Assembly (NCBI GenBank): GCA_035529895.1
Contig: DATKVV010000068.1
Coordinates: 65,015 to 129,014 of the forward strand
DNA length: 64,000 nt
Reading direction: 5' to 3'
Source of the DNA: JAUWKC01 sp035529895
Lineage (GTDB): Bacteria; Planctomycetota; Phycisphaerae; Sedimentisphaerales; Anaerobacaceae
The position numbers and the translations under genes were made by a program. Each line of letters starts with the position of its first letter. Position 1 is the stretch's first letter. Shown here piece after piece: positions 54,397-63,875 of the stretch. The notes beneath the pieces were generated by a model. It was not told the origin of the DNA, did no database searches, and saw nothing but the letters and a program-made list of their open reading frames with translations.

Positions 54397-56840
54397 GCAA
54401 AAGCGCAAAATTGGTGAGTTGCGGGACTGCGTTATGTCTTTTGCTGGCGGCGGCAGCGGCCGGGCAGGAGAAGAAGGCGGCCTGTCTTGTCAGAGTTGTG
54501 GACAGCAAGGCCCAACCGGTCGCCGGCGCGGAGGTCGTTGCCTACGAGAACTTCTATGACTACGCGGACGGGCGGATACGCACGAAGCTGCTTGCTCGGG
54601 AAAAAACGGACGAACACGGTGCCGTCAGTTTCAGTCTGGCCATCGAAAAAGACAGAGACGTGTACGTAGTCGCCGGAAAACGGGGCTTGGCGATGGGGTG
54701 GGACCTGTTCGCGCCGGAGGTGACTATCGTGCTGGGCGAGCCTTTCGTGCTGGCGGGGACTGTGGTGGACGAGACCGGCAGGACCGTGGCCGGGGCTAAG
54801 GTGCGTGTGCTCCTTGAAGGCAGCCACGTCAGGAGAATCGCTAATAGGCAGCCGGGCCTTCCGCAGGAGTGGTTCAGGATGGTGGCGGACGCGGAGGGCG
54901 GATTTGTCTTCGAAGCTATTCCGGGTGACGCCGGTGCGGACTTTTTCGTCGAGGCGGCGGGGAAGGCATCTTGCTATACGTTCATGGCCTCGGACCTTAT
55001 GCCTGGGATGCGATTTGCGGCCGGGCGCAGAGATATTCGTATCGTTTTGGAGCCGGAGGCCAAGATTGAGGGCCGGGTTGTAGATGAAGCGGGCGGCGGC
55101 GTTGCGGGAGTGAGGCTGCTGGCCCGGCCGGATAAGGGGGTTGGAAATTACTATTGCACCGACAGCATCCTTTCGCGAGCTGGAGGACACTTCTGCTTCA
55201 CCGGCCTGCCTGCGGGCAAGTACTCGGTGCAGGTGGTGTCCCCATGGGGCAGAACGGCCGAATGGGTGGGCGAGGATGTCGAGGTCGTCGCCAATGCGGG
55301 CCAAACCGCGGACGGTGTCACCGTGAAGGTGGAAAAGGGCGTGGTTGTCGAGGTGGTTGTTCGCGACGCCGATACGAAGCGGGGGATTCCCGACGCCGGC
55401 GTAACCCTTAACAAGAGGGCCAGGTTTGGAAGGCATTCGTGCCTCTATGAGTATGTGAAGACCGACACCGACGGACGCGCACGGCTGCGGGCGCCGCGGG
55501 GAGATTGTGAAATCTGGGCGGCCGGAGAGGGATACTCTTTCTCTCGCCAGAGTTGTCTGATTGAAGAGGTAACGTCGCCGCTCGAATTACCGTTGGTCCG
55601 CGAGCCTTCCATCTCGGGTACGGTCTGTGATGAGAAGGGCAAACCTGTCTCCGGGGCAAGGGTTGACATTCTGCCCAGAGGTAGCGGAGCGGTTCGGACC
55701 GACGCGGCGGGCAGGTTCAACCTGGCCTACTACGGGGCAGATACTGCCGAGCAAAGGTACGTACTGGCCCAGCATGAGGAACGCAATCTCGCAGCACTTG
55801 TGCAAATAAAAGACGTGTCCGGACCGATGGATGTCACGCTCAAGCCGGGGTTGATACTGGCCGGGCGAGCGACAGAACCGAATTGTGCGCCAGTTGCCGC
55901 GGCGAGGATTCAACTGGGGGCCTTTTTGCCGGGCTGGCTCACTCGTATTGGAAACGAGGTAATCAGCGATGCAGAAGGTAAGTATGAAATAAGGGCGGTT
56001 CCACCGCAGCAGGAAGACGTAAAGTACCGCCTTGAAATTAGTGCTTTAGGGTATGGTCCTGTTGAGCTAAAGCGCGTTTTGACTTCTGATAGTTCCGAAG
56101 GACGTGTTGAATTGGAGCCGTTAATTCTGCGGCGGGCGCATGTTTCTGTTTCGGGCATAGTTGTGGACGCCGACGGCAAGCCCGCTGGCGACGTGCCGAT
56201 TTTTTTGACCGGGCCTCGCGGCTCCCACACCGCCGGTCAGCCGAGCCGACATGCCGTCACCGACAACAAGGGGGAGTTTTCAATCGAGCGGGTCTGTCCG
56301 GGACCCCTTCGCTTGCAGGCAGGAATGGGGGGGCGTGAGAATGAGCCGGGATTTCTCGATGCCGAAGGCGGCGACCAGAACTTAAAAGTCATTCTGGGCC
56401 AGCGGCTCGTTCATACGAGGCACGTATCATTGGTCGGTAAGTCCCTGCCGGACCTCAAGGACCTGAATGTTGAACTGTCACCGGCGGATGCCAACAATAA
56501 GATGATTTTGGTCTGCTTCTGGGACATGAACCAGCGGCCGTCGCGGCACTGCATCAGGCAGCTTGCCAAAAGGGCGGAAGAACTGAAGGAAAAAGGCGCG
56601 ATTGCAGCGGCGGTGCAGGCCTCGAAGGTTGATGAAAAAGAATTGAGCGACTGGATGAAGAAACTCAACGTGCCCTTCCCAAGCGGTATGATTGAAGGTG
56701 ATGAGGAAAAGATACGGTTCGCCTGGGGCGTACGGTCGCTGCCGTGGCTGATTTTGACCGACCGGCAGAGTATAGTTGCTGCTGAGGGCTTTAGCTTGTC
56801 GGAACTGGACGAAAAACTCAGGCAGACGAATAGAGAGTGA
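54393..56840 (+). CDS. Secreted carboxypeptidase-regulatory repeat protein with Cys-less TlpA-like domain (2)
   Basis: 815 residues, start overlapping the previous stop by 4 bases (ATGA). Same plan as the gene before: signal peptide (ALCLLLAAAAAG), several regulatory-like beta units (AGTVVDETGRTVAGA, EGRVVDEAGGGVAG, SGTVCDEKGKPVSGA, SGIVVDADGKPAGD), then a C-terminal TlpA-like domain with VCFWDMNQRPSR from residue 707 and SLPWLILTD. The C-terminal domain is nearly identical to that of the upstream protein while the beta units have diverged, which suggests strong constraint or gene conversion on the C-terminal domain. Confidence 0.78.
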   Translation: MSKSAKLVSCGTALCLLLAAAAAGQEKKAACLVRVVDSKAQPVAGAEVVAYENFYDYADGRIRTKLLAREKTDEHGAVSFSLAIEKDRDVYVVAGKRGLAMGWDLFAPEVTIVLGEPFVLAGTVVDETGRTVAGAKVRVLLEGSHVRRIANRQPGLPQEWFRMVADAEGGFVFEAIPGDAGADFFVEAAGKASCYTFMASDLMPGMRFAAGRRDIRIVLEPEAKIEGRVVDEAGGGVAGVRLLARPDKGVGNYYCTDSILSRAGGHFCFTGLPAGKYSVQVVSPWGRTAEWVGEDVEVVANAGQTADGVTVKVEKGVVVEVVVRDADTKRGIPDAGVTLNKRARFGRHSCLYEYVKTDTDGRARLRAPRGDCEIWAAGEGYSFSRQSCLIEEVTSPLELPLVREPSISGTVCDEKGKPVSGARVDILPRGSGAVRTDAAGRFNLAYYGADTAEQRYVLAQHEERNLAALVQIKDVSGPMDVTLKPGLILAGRATEPNCAPVAAARIQLGAFLPGWLTRIGNEVISDAEGKYEIRAVPPQQEDVKYRLEISALGYGPVELKRVLTSDSSEGRVELEPLILRRAHVSVSGIVVDADGKPAGDVPIFLTGPRGSHTAGQPSRHAVTDNKGEFSIERVCPGPLRLQAGMGGRENEPGFLDAEGGDQNLKVILGQRLVHTRHVSLVGKSLPDLKDLNVELSPADANNKMILVCFWDMNQRPSRHCIRQLAKRAEELKEKGAIAAAVQASKVDEKELSDWMKKLNVPFPSGMIEGDEEKIRFAWGVRSLPWLILTDRQSIVAAEGFSLSELDEKLRQTNRE

Positions 56841-56847
56841 GGCAATA

Positions 56848-58308
56848 ATGAGGCGATTGGTCCGGATTCTGATATTTCTTTCGTATGCTTGCGCTTATGG
56901 AGCACAGGATATTAAAAATCCTGCCGAGCTGGTTCGCAGGGTCAGAGAGAGCGAGAATTGGATTCACGAGGTAGATAGCTTTGCGGTTCGTGTTGAAAGC
57001 AGGTGGACGCGGACGCCGGAAGGTGCGGCCGCAAAATGCGCAGAAGCCGAGCAGGATTGCGGTGCGAGCAAGCCCGGCTCCGACTCGCCGGGCAAGCTCA
57101 AGGCGGTTTCTGCAGGCATTATCGAATACGCTTTTGACAAAGGGCGGCTGCGATTTATTGATGACAGGCCGGGCGAGCGGCGCACGGCGGGTGTATGGGA
57201 CGGTAAGCAGGCCGTTTCGCACGTTCAGGATTTGGTCAATGAGCAGGAACATTATTACCTCGCGGCCGCGCCGCAGGGAATCGGCGGCGAATTGTTTTCC
57301 TCCTTTAGCTGGCTGCGGTCTCAGCCGCACGCGTTCTGGTGGGATTCGATTGACGTTGAGGAGTATCTGAATTACTTCGGTCGGCCTGAAGATTTCGAGC
57401 TTGTCGGGCGTGCCGACTACCGCGGGGCGGACTGTTACGTCTTGCAGGTATCCCCGAAGGACACGCTCGGATTGACGGGCGGGCAGTGCCCGTGGGAGGT
57501 AGGGACGGAAGACCGGAGCCAGTACGGTCTTATCGGCCAGGTGCGGGGGTTGGCGGGCCAATCGTGCCTGTGGTACGTGGGGACAGACGACGGCCGGCTG
57601 CATGGTCTGGTGGGCCTGATAGACGGCAAGCCGCACATCAAGCACTGGCTGCTGGATTATCGCGAGGTCGGGCCGGGGCGGTGGCTGCCGATGGTTCAGG
57701 GCTACGAAGTCTACGAAAGGGACGCGGAGGGAAAGCCTTATCCGGACTGTCGTTGTGAGGTAAAAGTTGTTGAAGTGCGAGTAAATGCCGGGCTGGGCGA
57801 TGAGCTTTTCAAAATGGAGCTTAAGGAGGGCGTCAAGGTCTTCGACGAGCGTTCCGGCAGGCTGGTTACGTATGCGTACAAACCCGAGCCTCCCGATTTG
57901 GTGGGCAGGGCCCTGCCGGATTTCGCGGGTATTAACATCGATTTCGCCCGTGAGCGGGCCAGAGACAAAAGAATACTCGTTTGCTTCTGTGACATAAACC
58001 AGCGGCCTTCGCGTCACTTGGTCAGCCAGTTGGCGAAAAAGGCCGAGGAGCTAAAACAAAAAGACGTGATAATTGCCGCAATCCAAACCTCTCGACTCAA
58101 TCCTGATACCCTGGCCGAATGGGTGAAAAAATACAATATCCCGTTCCCGGTGGGAATAGTTGAAGGCGATACTGAGAAAATCTGTTCGGTGTGGGGGACG
58201 AAGGCTCTGCCCTGGCTGATTTTGACCGACCGTCAGGAGCTGGTCACTGCCAACGGCTTCGCTTTGTTGGAGCTGGATGAGCAACTCAAGAAAACCGGCG
58301 GAGGATAA
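56848..58308 (+). CDS. Secreted LolA-like domain protein with Cys-less TlpA-like domain (3)
   Basis: 486 residues from ATG 56848. A signal peptide (ILIFLSYACAYG) precedes a LolA/outer-membrane-lipoprotein-like beta domain of unknown function (about 25-345; landmarks ENWIHEVDSFAVRVESRWTR, FSWLRSQPHAFWW, GADCYVLQV, KHWLLDYREVGPGRWLPM). The C-terminal TlpA-like domain starts at about 355, with VCFCDINQRPSR from residue 378 and ALPWLILTD. The beta domain recurs as the middle module of the next gene. An internal near-repeat (CPWEVGTEDRSQYGLIG / CLWYVGTDDGRLHGLVG) suggests a local duplication. Confidence 0.75.
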   Translation: MRRLVRILIFLSYACAYGAQDIKNPAELVRRVRESENWIHEVDSFAVRVESRWTRTPEGAAAKCAEAEQDCGASKPGSDSPGKLKAVSAGIIEYAFDKGRLRFIDDRPGERRTAGVWDGKQAVSHVQDLVNEQEHYYLAAAPQGIGGELFSSFSWLRSQPHAFWWDSIDVEEYLNYFGRPEDFELVGRADYRGADCYVLQVSPKDTLGLTGGQCPWEVGTEDRSQYGLIGQVRGLAGQSCLWYVGTDDGRLHGLVGLIDGKPHIKHWLLDYREVGPGRWLPMVQGYEVYERDAEGKPYPDCRCEVKVVEVRVNAGLGDELFKMELKEGVKVFDERSGRLVTYAYKPEPPDLVGRALPDFAGINIDFARERARDKRILVCFCDINQRPSRHLVSQLAKKAEELKQKDVIIAAIQTSRLNPDTLAEWVKKYNIPFPVGIVEGDTEKICSVWGTKALPWLILTDRQELVTANGFALLELDEQLKKTGGG

Positions 58309-58312
58309 CGCA

Positions 58313-61300
58313 ATGAAGACAATGTCCCCCTTATTGAGATTGTCGGCAGGGATAGTTTTGTGCGCACTGCTGGTACTCATTTCCCCCGGCCGGATTTCCG
58401 CTGAGCAACCAGAGGCTTTTTCGGCGGAAGAACTCGTGGAGAGGATTATCGCCAGCGAGGGGAAAATCCGTGATGTGCGAGCGGAATATGTGTTCTTTGA
58501 GCCGGAGACCAACAAGCCGCTGCTGTATGCGGAATGGGGGTACGAGGGCGCCAAGGAGTTTATTGCCGGCATCTGGTTCGGGCGGGCGGAAGACAATCAT
58601 GGATATAAGATTTCGCACAAGGCGAAGCACGCCTTAGACGAGAATGGAACATATTACTACTTTGGTGACGAGAGTGAAAGCGGGCGAACCGGAGGCAGTA
58701 TCACACCTTTGTCCATTGTCGTGTCGGACCTGTTTAGAGCGAACATGACGCCGAATTCTCTGTTGGGCTTTGATGTCACATGCGGCATCAGACAGACCTT
58801 TGGCGAAGCCCTCAAGAGTGCCCGCCGGCTTGAGGTAAGAAGGGAGCCGGAAAAAATTGATAGTCGCTCGTGCCTTGTTTTGGAAGCACTCGGCATTGCC
58901 GATGCCGAGTTCATCTGGGACGTGAGGGCCTGGATTGATACCGGCCGGGACCTCAGACCACTAAGAGTGGAAATATTTTACGGCGGCGCTGATAATAAGA
59001 GATTCAAAAGGATTTTCCGAAGAATATACGATATTAAATTGAGGGATGTTGACGGAATCTGGTTTCCCATCGAAGGCAAACGCGACACTTTCACCACCAA
59101 ATGGGGTTATTTCCAGCTATTGCGTGTTCCGACCCGCAAGCTCATGGTCGATTTTGATAGTGTCAGAATCAATCGGGGCGTTCCGATGGAAGCGTTCAAG
59201 ATTGAATTTCCTCCGGGCTCTAAGGTTTGGGATGAAGTTCGAAACACGCAATATACAGTTGAGGGACATGCCGCCGGAGATGTCAAGGGCCCGGTGTCCG
59301 TCGAGCTGTCCGGGCTGAAAAGATTTGCCCCGCCGGAGTTGATGCAGGTGATATACCCAGATACGCTTGTGGGCGGCAGGCTGCCGGAACTTGCCGATTT
59401 GCAGATCAAAATTGATCCTGACGAACTCAAAGACAAGATGATTTTGGTCTGTTTCTGGGATATGAATCAGCGACCGTCACGGCGTGTAGTGAAGGACCTC
59501 GCAAAGCGGGCGGAAGGACTAATAGAACAAGGTGTAGTTACCATTGCGACCGAGGCCTCACCGCTCGAACCCAACGCTCTGGCCGAATGGGTTAAGGAAA
59601 ACAACATTGCCTTCCCTGTGGGGATGGTCGCAAGCGGCCAGAATAAAACACGCCTTAATTGGGGCGTCAAGTCTCTGCCGTGGCTGATTCTGACCGACCG
59701 AGAACACATAGTTCGTGCCGAGGGATTTTCGCTGGAAGAATTGGACGAGAGAATCAAAGTGATTGAAAGCGGGCTAACAGAATCCGGCCGGAGGGATGGC
59801 CCGGAAGGCGCTGAAGTTGGGGCTTCTGACGCTAACGCTGCTGACTTGGTTCGGGCGGTCCGCGAGAATGAAAACTGGGTTCACGAAGTTGACAGCCTTT
59901 ACATTCGCATTGACGGCAAGTGGACAAGGACGGCGGAAGGTATCGCCGCAAGGCGGGCGGAACTGAGACAGTACTTTCCTGACTCCAACCTGGACCCGAA
60001 CCGCTTCACCGACCTCAAGCCCACCTCCACAGAGACGGTCGAGATGTATTTCGACCGGCAGAGGCTGCGGTTTTTGCGTGACCAACATGGTGAGTCCTGC
60101 ACGCTCAGGATATGGGACGGCAACCAGGCTGTGTCACACGAGAACTATATGCGCAGCCGGCAGGAGGGCTATTACCTCGGCCCCGAGCCTTCCCGAATCT
60201 TTGGGGACATGTCCTCGGAGTTTAGCTGGCTCCGGTCCCAGCCACATTCTTTCTGGTGGTGCCCAAGGGACGTCGAGGTGGAAATGAAGTACTTCGGACG
60301 TGCCGAGGATTTTGTCATCACCGGACGAGGGGACTACCGCGGCATCGACTGTTACGTTCTCGAATGGGACCGCGGACAAGTACAGGACCTCGCACCGGGT
60401 TTATCGTACCGATGGTATGTCGGGGCAAAAGACAGACGTATTCGCGGCCATGTGTGGTTATCCCGCAAAAAGCCGCACATTGAGCATTTTACGCTTGATT
60501 ACAAAGAAGTCGCTCCGGGCTGCCGGTTTCCTATGACTCAAGGATACGACATCTATGAAGCGGACCCTAACGGGCGAACCTATCTGAAAGCCCATCGGGA
60601 CCTGAAGGTAATTGAGGTGCGGGTCAATGAGAAACTGCCGGATGAATCATTTCACATCGAGCTTAAAGACGGGGTAAACGTTGTGGACGAACGCTTCGGC
60701 GAGCTGCGCACCTACATATACGAGTCTGAACCGACCAGGCTTGTGGGTAAAGCCCTGCCGGACTTTGAGGGGATAGATATTGACTTTGAGCCTGCGCGGG
60801 CGCAAGGCAAGGCGGTACTGGTGTGCTTTTTCGATATGAATCAGCGACCGTCACGGCACATGGTGAGAGAACTCGCCAAGAGGGCCGGGGAGTTAGAGGA
60901 AAAGAACGTTGTCGTCGCTGCGGTGCAGGTCTCCGGGGTCGATCCAGATTCACTGCACGAGTGGGCGAGAAGATGCAATATCCCGTTTGTAGTCGGCGTA
61001 ATCGAAGAAGATGAGGGCAAGGTTCGTAATGAATGGGATGTGCGTTCGCTGCCTTGGCTGGTTCTGGCTGACCGACAACACGTTGTTGCAGCGGAAGGGT
61101 TTGGGATTGAGGAGCTGAACGAAAAGAGCGAGGCGTTGACCTCTGATGAGGAGGTACTGCGCGGCCGGGTGACCGACCCGACTGGCCGGCCAATTGCAAA
61201 CGCGGAAGTTCAGATTCGAGGGGACAGCACTGCGGTGTATGTTTCGGAGACACATGCAAACACGGAAACTAATGAACAGGGTTATTACAGGTTCACCCAA

Positions 61301-62533
61301 ACTGAAATAAAGGGGCCGTGTCGGATAGGTTTTCTGTGGCGTGAAGAGCCGGCTTCGGGCGAGGGTATGCGGCACCAGTATGTCCGGCTAAGGCGGGTTT
61401 ACGAGGGGACTGAGACTGTCGATTTTCAGTTTCAGTCGTTTCCCGAAGGCACAGCGGGCGTTCGTGGTCAAGCAGTGGACCAGCATGGCGAGCCGGTCAA
61501 AGATTTCCGCCTGGACATAAGAAATAGGGTTGACTGGAAGGACTACTCCAGGGACCTCCATCAATACGGTCGTAAGCAGACTTTGAACACGACGGACGGC
61601 AGGTTCAGAGTTGATAGTCTGCCGGCCGGCCTGTATCGAGTCAGCATCTATCCTGAGCAGGCACTGTACGAAGCAAATTTTGTCGAGGTCACGCTTGAGG
61701 GTGGGGAGGTTACGGACATTACACCGCAACTGAGACAAAAACCAGTTGTCAAGAAAGAAACCTATTATGGCAGGGTACTGTATAATGACGGCACGCCAGC
61801 GGTTCACGAGCCTCCGCCCTGGCCGGGTGCGAGGACTTTTGTGAGCTTCGGGCATCCTGCCGGTTCGGACATCACCTTTAAGGTCGACGACGAGGGGTAT
61901 TTCACCGCCTGCCTGACCGACGAACAAATTGAGCAGGTCAAAGCGGGGAAAGCGAGGCTTGATATATTCTGCCCGTCCTACGAGGATGAGCACACCAGTC
62001 ATCCTGTTGGTAGATTTCCCGCGGAGCTGCTTTCTCGCCAAAAGAACGAAGCCGGAGCAGTAACGATATTCAAACCCACGCACCAGCCGAACATCGATTT
62101 GCCGAAAGCGCCGTCGCTGGTTGGCAAGCCACTGCCGGAATTGGCCAACTTCAAAATTGAATTGTCACCGGGTGATGTGAACAACAGGATGGTTCTCGTT
62201 TGCTTTTTGGATATGAACCAGCGGCCGTCACGGCATTTGGCGGCACAGTTGGCCGAAAAGTCCAAGGCGATAAAGCAAAAAGGTGTAACCGTTGTTGGAG
62301 TCCAGGCCTCAAGAGTTGATGGAAGAGAATTGGACGATTGCGTCAAAAAGTACAACATTACCTTTCCCGTCGGAGTGATTGAAGGCGATGAAGAAAAAAC
62401 ACGCTTCAATTGGGGTGTCAAATCTCTCCCGTGGTTGATCCTGACCGACCGAGAACATATCATCCGAGCAGAGGGCTTTGGTATAGGAGAATTGGATGAG
62501 AAAGCTGGAGGATTGTCGAATGCTAAGCCTTAA
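58313..62533 (+). CDS. Three-module secreted protein with three Cys-less TlpA-like domains (4)
   Basis: 1406 residues from ATG 58313 (GGAGG upstream). It is three module pairs in one chain. Module 1: signal peptide, LolA-like domain (ELVERIIASEGKIRDVRAEY) and TlpA-like domain (VCFWDMNQRPSR from 379). Module 2: a domain matching the whole of the protein at 56848 (ENWVHEVDSLYIRIDGKWTR) plus VCFFDMNQRPSR from 837. Module 3: carboxypeptidase-regulatory-like units plus VCFLDMNQRPSR from 1296. All three keep R/K-S-L-P-W-L-(I/V)-L. The chain looks like a fusion of neighbouring tandem genes. Only module 1 has a signal peptide. Confidence 0.77.
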   Translation: MKTMSPLLRLSAGIVLCALLVLISPGRISAEQPEAFSAEELVERIIASEGKIRDVRAEYVFFEPETNKPLLYAEWGYEGAKEFIAGIWFGRAEDNHGYKISHKAKHALDENGTYYYFGDESESGRTGGSITPLSIVVSDLFRANMTPNSLLGFDVTCGIRQTFGEALKSARRLEVRREPEKIDSRSCLVLEALGIADAEFIWDVRAWIDTGRDLRPLRVEIFYGGADNKRFKRIFRRIYDIKLRDVDGIWFPIEGKRDTFTTKWGYFQLLRVPTRKLMVDFDSVRINRGVPMEAFKIEFPPGSKVWDEVRNTQYTVEGHAAGDVKGPVSVELSGLKRFAPPELMQVIYPDTLVGGRLPELADLQIKIDPDELKDKMILVCFWDMNQRPSRRVVKDLAKRAEGLIEQGVVTIATEASPLEPNALAEWVKENNIAFPVGMVASGQNKTRLNWGVKSLPWLILTDREHIVRAEGFSLEELDERIKVIESGLTESGRRDGPEGAEVGASDANAADLVRAVRENENWVHEVDSLYIRIDGKWTRTAEGIAARRAELRQYFPDSNLDPNRFTDLKPTSTETVEMYFDRQRLRFLRDQHGESCTLRIWDGNQAVSHENYMRSRQEGYYLGPEPSRIFGDMSSEFSWLRSQPHSFWWCPRDVEVEMKYFGRAEDFVITGRGDYRGIDCYVLEWDRGQVQDLAPGLSYRWYVGAKDRRIRGHVWLSRKKPHIEHFTLDYKEVAPGCRFPMTQGYDIYEADPNGRTYLKAHRDLKVIEVRVNEKLPDESFHIELKDGVNVVDERFGELRTYIYESEPTRLVGKALPDFEGIDIDFEPARAQGKAVLVCFFDMNQRPSRHMVRELAKRAGELEEKNVVVAAVQVSGVDPDSLHEWARRCNIPFVVGVIEEDEGKVRNEWDVRSLPWLVLADRQHVVAAEGFGIEELNEKSEALTSDEEVLRGRVTDPTGRPIANAEVQIRGDSTAVYVSETHANTETNEQGYYRFTQTEIKGPCRIGFLWREEPASGEGMRHQYVRLRRVYEGTETVDFQFQSFPEGTAGVRGQAVDQHGEPVKDFRLDIRNRVDWKDYSRDLHQYGRKQTLNTTDGRFRVDSLPAGLYRVSIYPEQALYEANFVEVTLEGGEVTDITPQLRQKPVVKKETYYGRVLYNDGTPAVHEPPPWPGARTFVSFGHPAGSDITFKVDDEGYFTACLTDEQIEQVKAGKARLDIFCPSYEDEHTSHPVGRFPAELLSRQKNEAGAVTIFKPTHQPNIDLPKAPSLVGKPLPELANFKIELSPGDVNNRMVLVCFLDMNQRPSRHLAAQLAEKSKAIKQKGVTVVGVQASRVDGRELDDCVKKYNITFPVGVIEGDEEKTRFNWGVKSLPWLILTDREHIIRAEGFGIGELDEKAGGLSNAKP

Positions 62534-63875
62534 AGGTTTTCTGCTGTTTGTTATCGTTGCCACAGGATTTGTTGTGCCGGTATGTATTGGCCAAACGGAC
62601 AAAGTACTTTCCGGTCGGGACCTGTTGAAAGCTGTGCGCGGTGAGAATACGCCATCGGTATCCACCTTATTAGATAGGTACACCCAGGCGCTCGACTCAA
62701 CTGAGAGCTTTATTGAATTTTACGAAACGGTTTCTGAATATAGCCATTACATTCCAGGAAGACTTCCTAGGATGACTGGAGCAAAAGTATATGGACGGGG
62801 GGAGAACCGGTCAGACGGCCACCGTATATATAGCCAACAATATAGGTGGGGTGATGTCAATGCAACACTAAGAAATCTCCCCAAGGATACCCCACTATAT
62901 GATTTAAGAGTTAACGATGGCAAGATATTGTATAATCACTCAAGATCAGTTGGTGACGCTCGCTCAAGTGGATATGTTAGCCGTCACGATAAAGGGCCTG
63001 AAAAAGCTGTTTTTATTCGGTCTGCGAATGCGTCCATATTAGGATTTTTCGGTACGGATGAACGGCTGGATTCAGTACTTCGTCAAGCGCATCAAATTGC
63101 AGTGCGTCCCAAAACAGAGACTATAGGAGGTTCAGAGTGTTATGTCATCGATGCACGTACAAAGTATGGTAAATACTCGATATGGTTGGATCCGGAACAT
63201 GGCTATCATCCGGTTAAAGTAAATGCGAAAGCAACAGAAGGGGATGAGCATTTTGGTAAGGGAGTATTTTCTAAAGGACAGGTGAAGTTAGAATACCTGA
63301 AAAACGTTCGCTTTGAAGAAATCGATGGCATCTGGGTCCCTATGGAAGCGGATAGAGGCTCTCACAATATCGGTGATCCAGAGTCTTTTACGAAAGATGA
63401 TACTCATTTCAAGCGGACAAAGATTGTATTAAATCCAGACCATGACAAGCTGGGTTCTTTTGATGATCCGTTAGAGAATCCGGCCCAGGACCCGGAACTT
63501 GTGAATGGAACGCGCATGGACTTAGTTCCCGGAATACGACATACATGGCAGGATGGCAAAGTAGTAGATGCACAAGGACGCGAAGTTGACCTGAAGTTAC
63601 TAAAGCCTCAAGAGCCGGTCTCGTTGCTTGGCAAGCAGGTGCCAGTGTTTGAGCAGTTCGGGAGCAAGCTCAATTCTGCTGAGGTGGAAGGCAAGAAGAT
63701 CCTGGTGTGTTTCTGGGATATGAATCAGCGGCCGTCAAGGCGCTGCTTACAGGAGTTGGCTAAAAGAGCAGAGGAATTGAAAGGAAAAGGCGTAGCAGTC
63801 GTTTGTGTGCAGGCCTCAGAGGTTGCGACCGACACTCTCAATGATTGGTTTAAGAAAAACGTAAGCGTTCACTGA
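62520..63875 (+). pseudogene. Fifth TlpA-like-domain gene, cut by an IS66-like insertion
   Basis: 451 residues remain from ATG 62520 (GGAGG upstream; overlaps the previous gene by 14 bases). Signal peptide (GFLLFVIVATGFVVPVCIG), a LolA-like domain (about 60-330), then LLGKQVPVF and VCFWDMNQRPSR from 396. The conserved domain stops after D-W-F-K-K-N. The next codons (V-S-V-H-stop) are the left end of an insertion sequence. The missing part includes the cis-Pro SLPWL loop. Positions 62600-63600 are visibly more AT-rich than the upstream paralogues, hinting at a separate origin. Confidence 0.82.

Noticed and set aside
51841..63860. Active thiol-disulfide oxidoreductases (TlpA/ResA)
   Set aside because: The fold signature is present, but none of the seven domains keeps either Cys of the CxxC, so ordinary thiol-disulfide exchange at that site is not possible.
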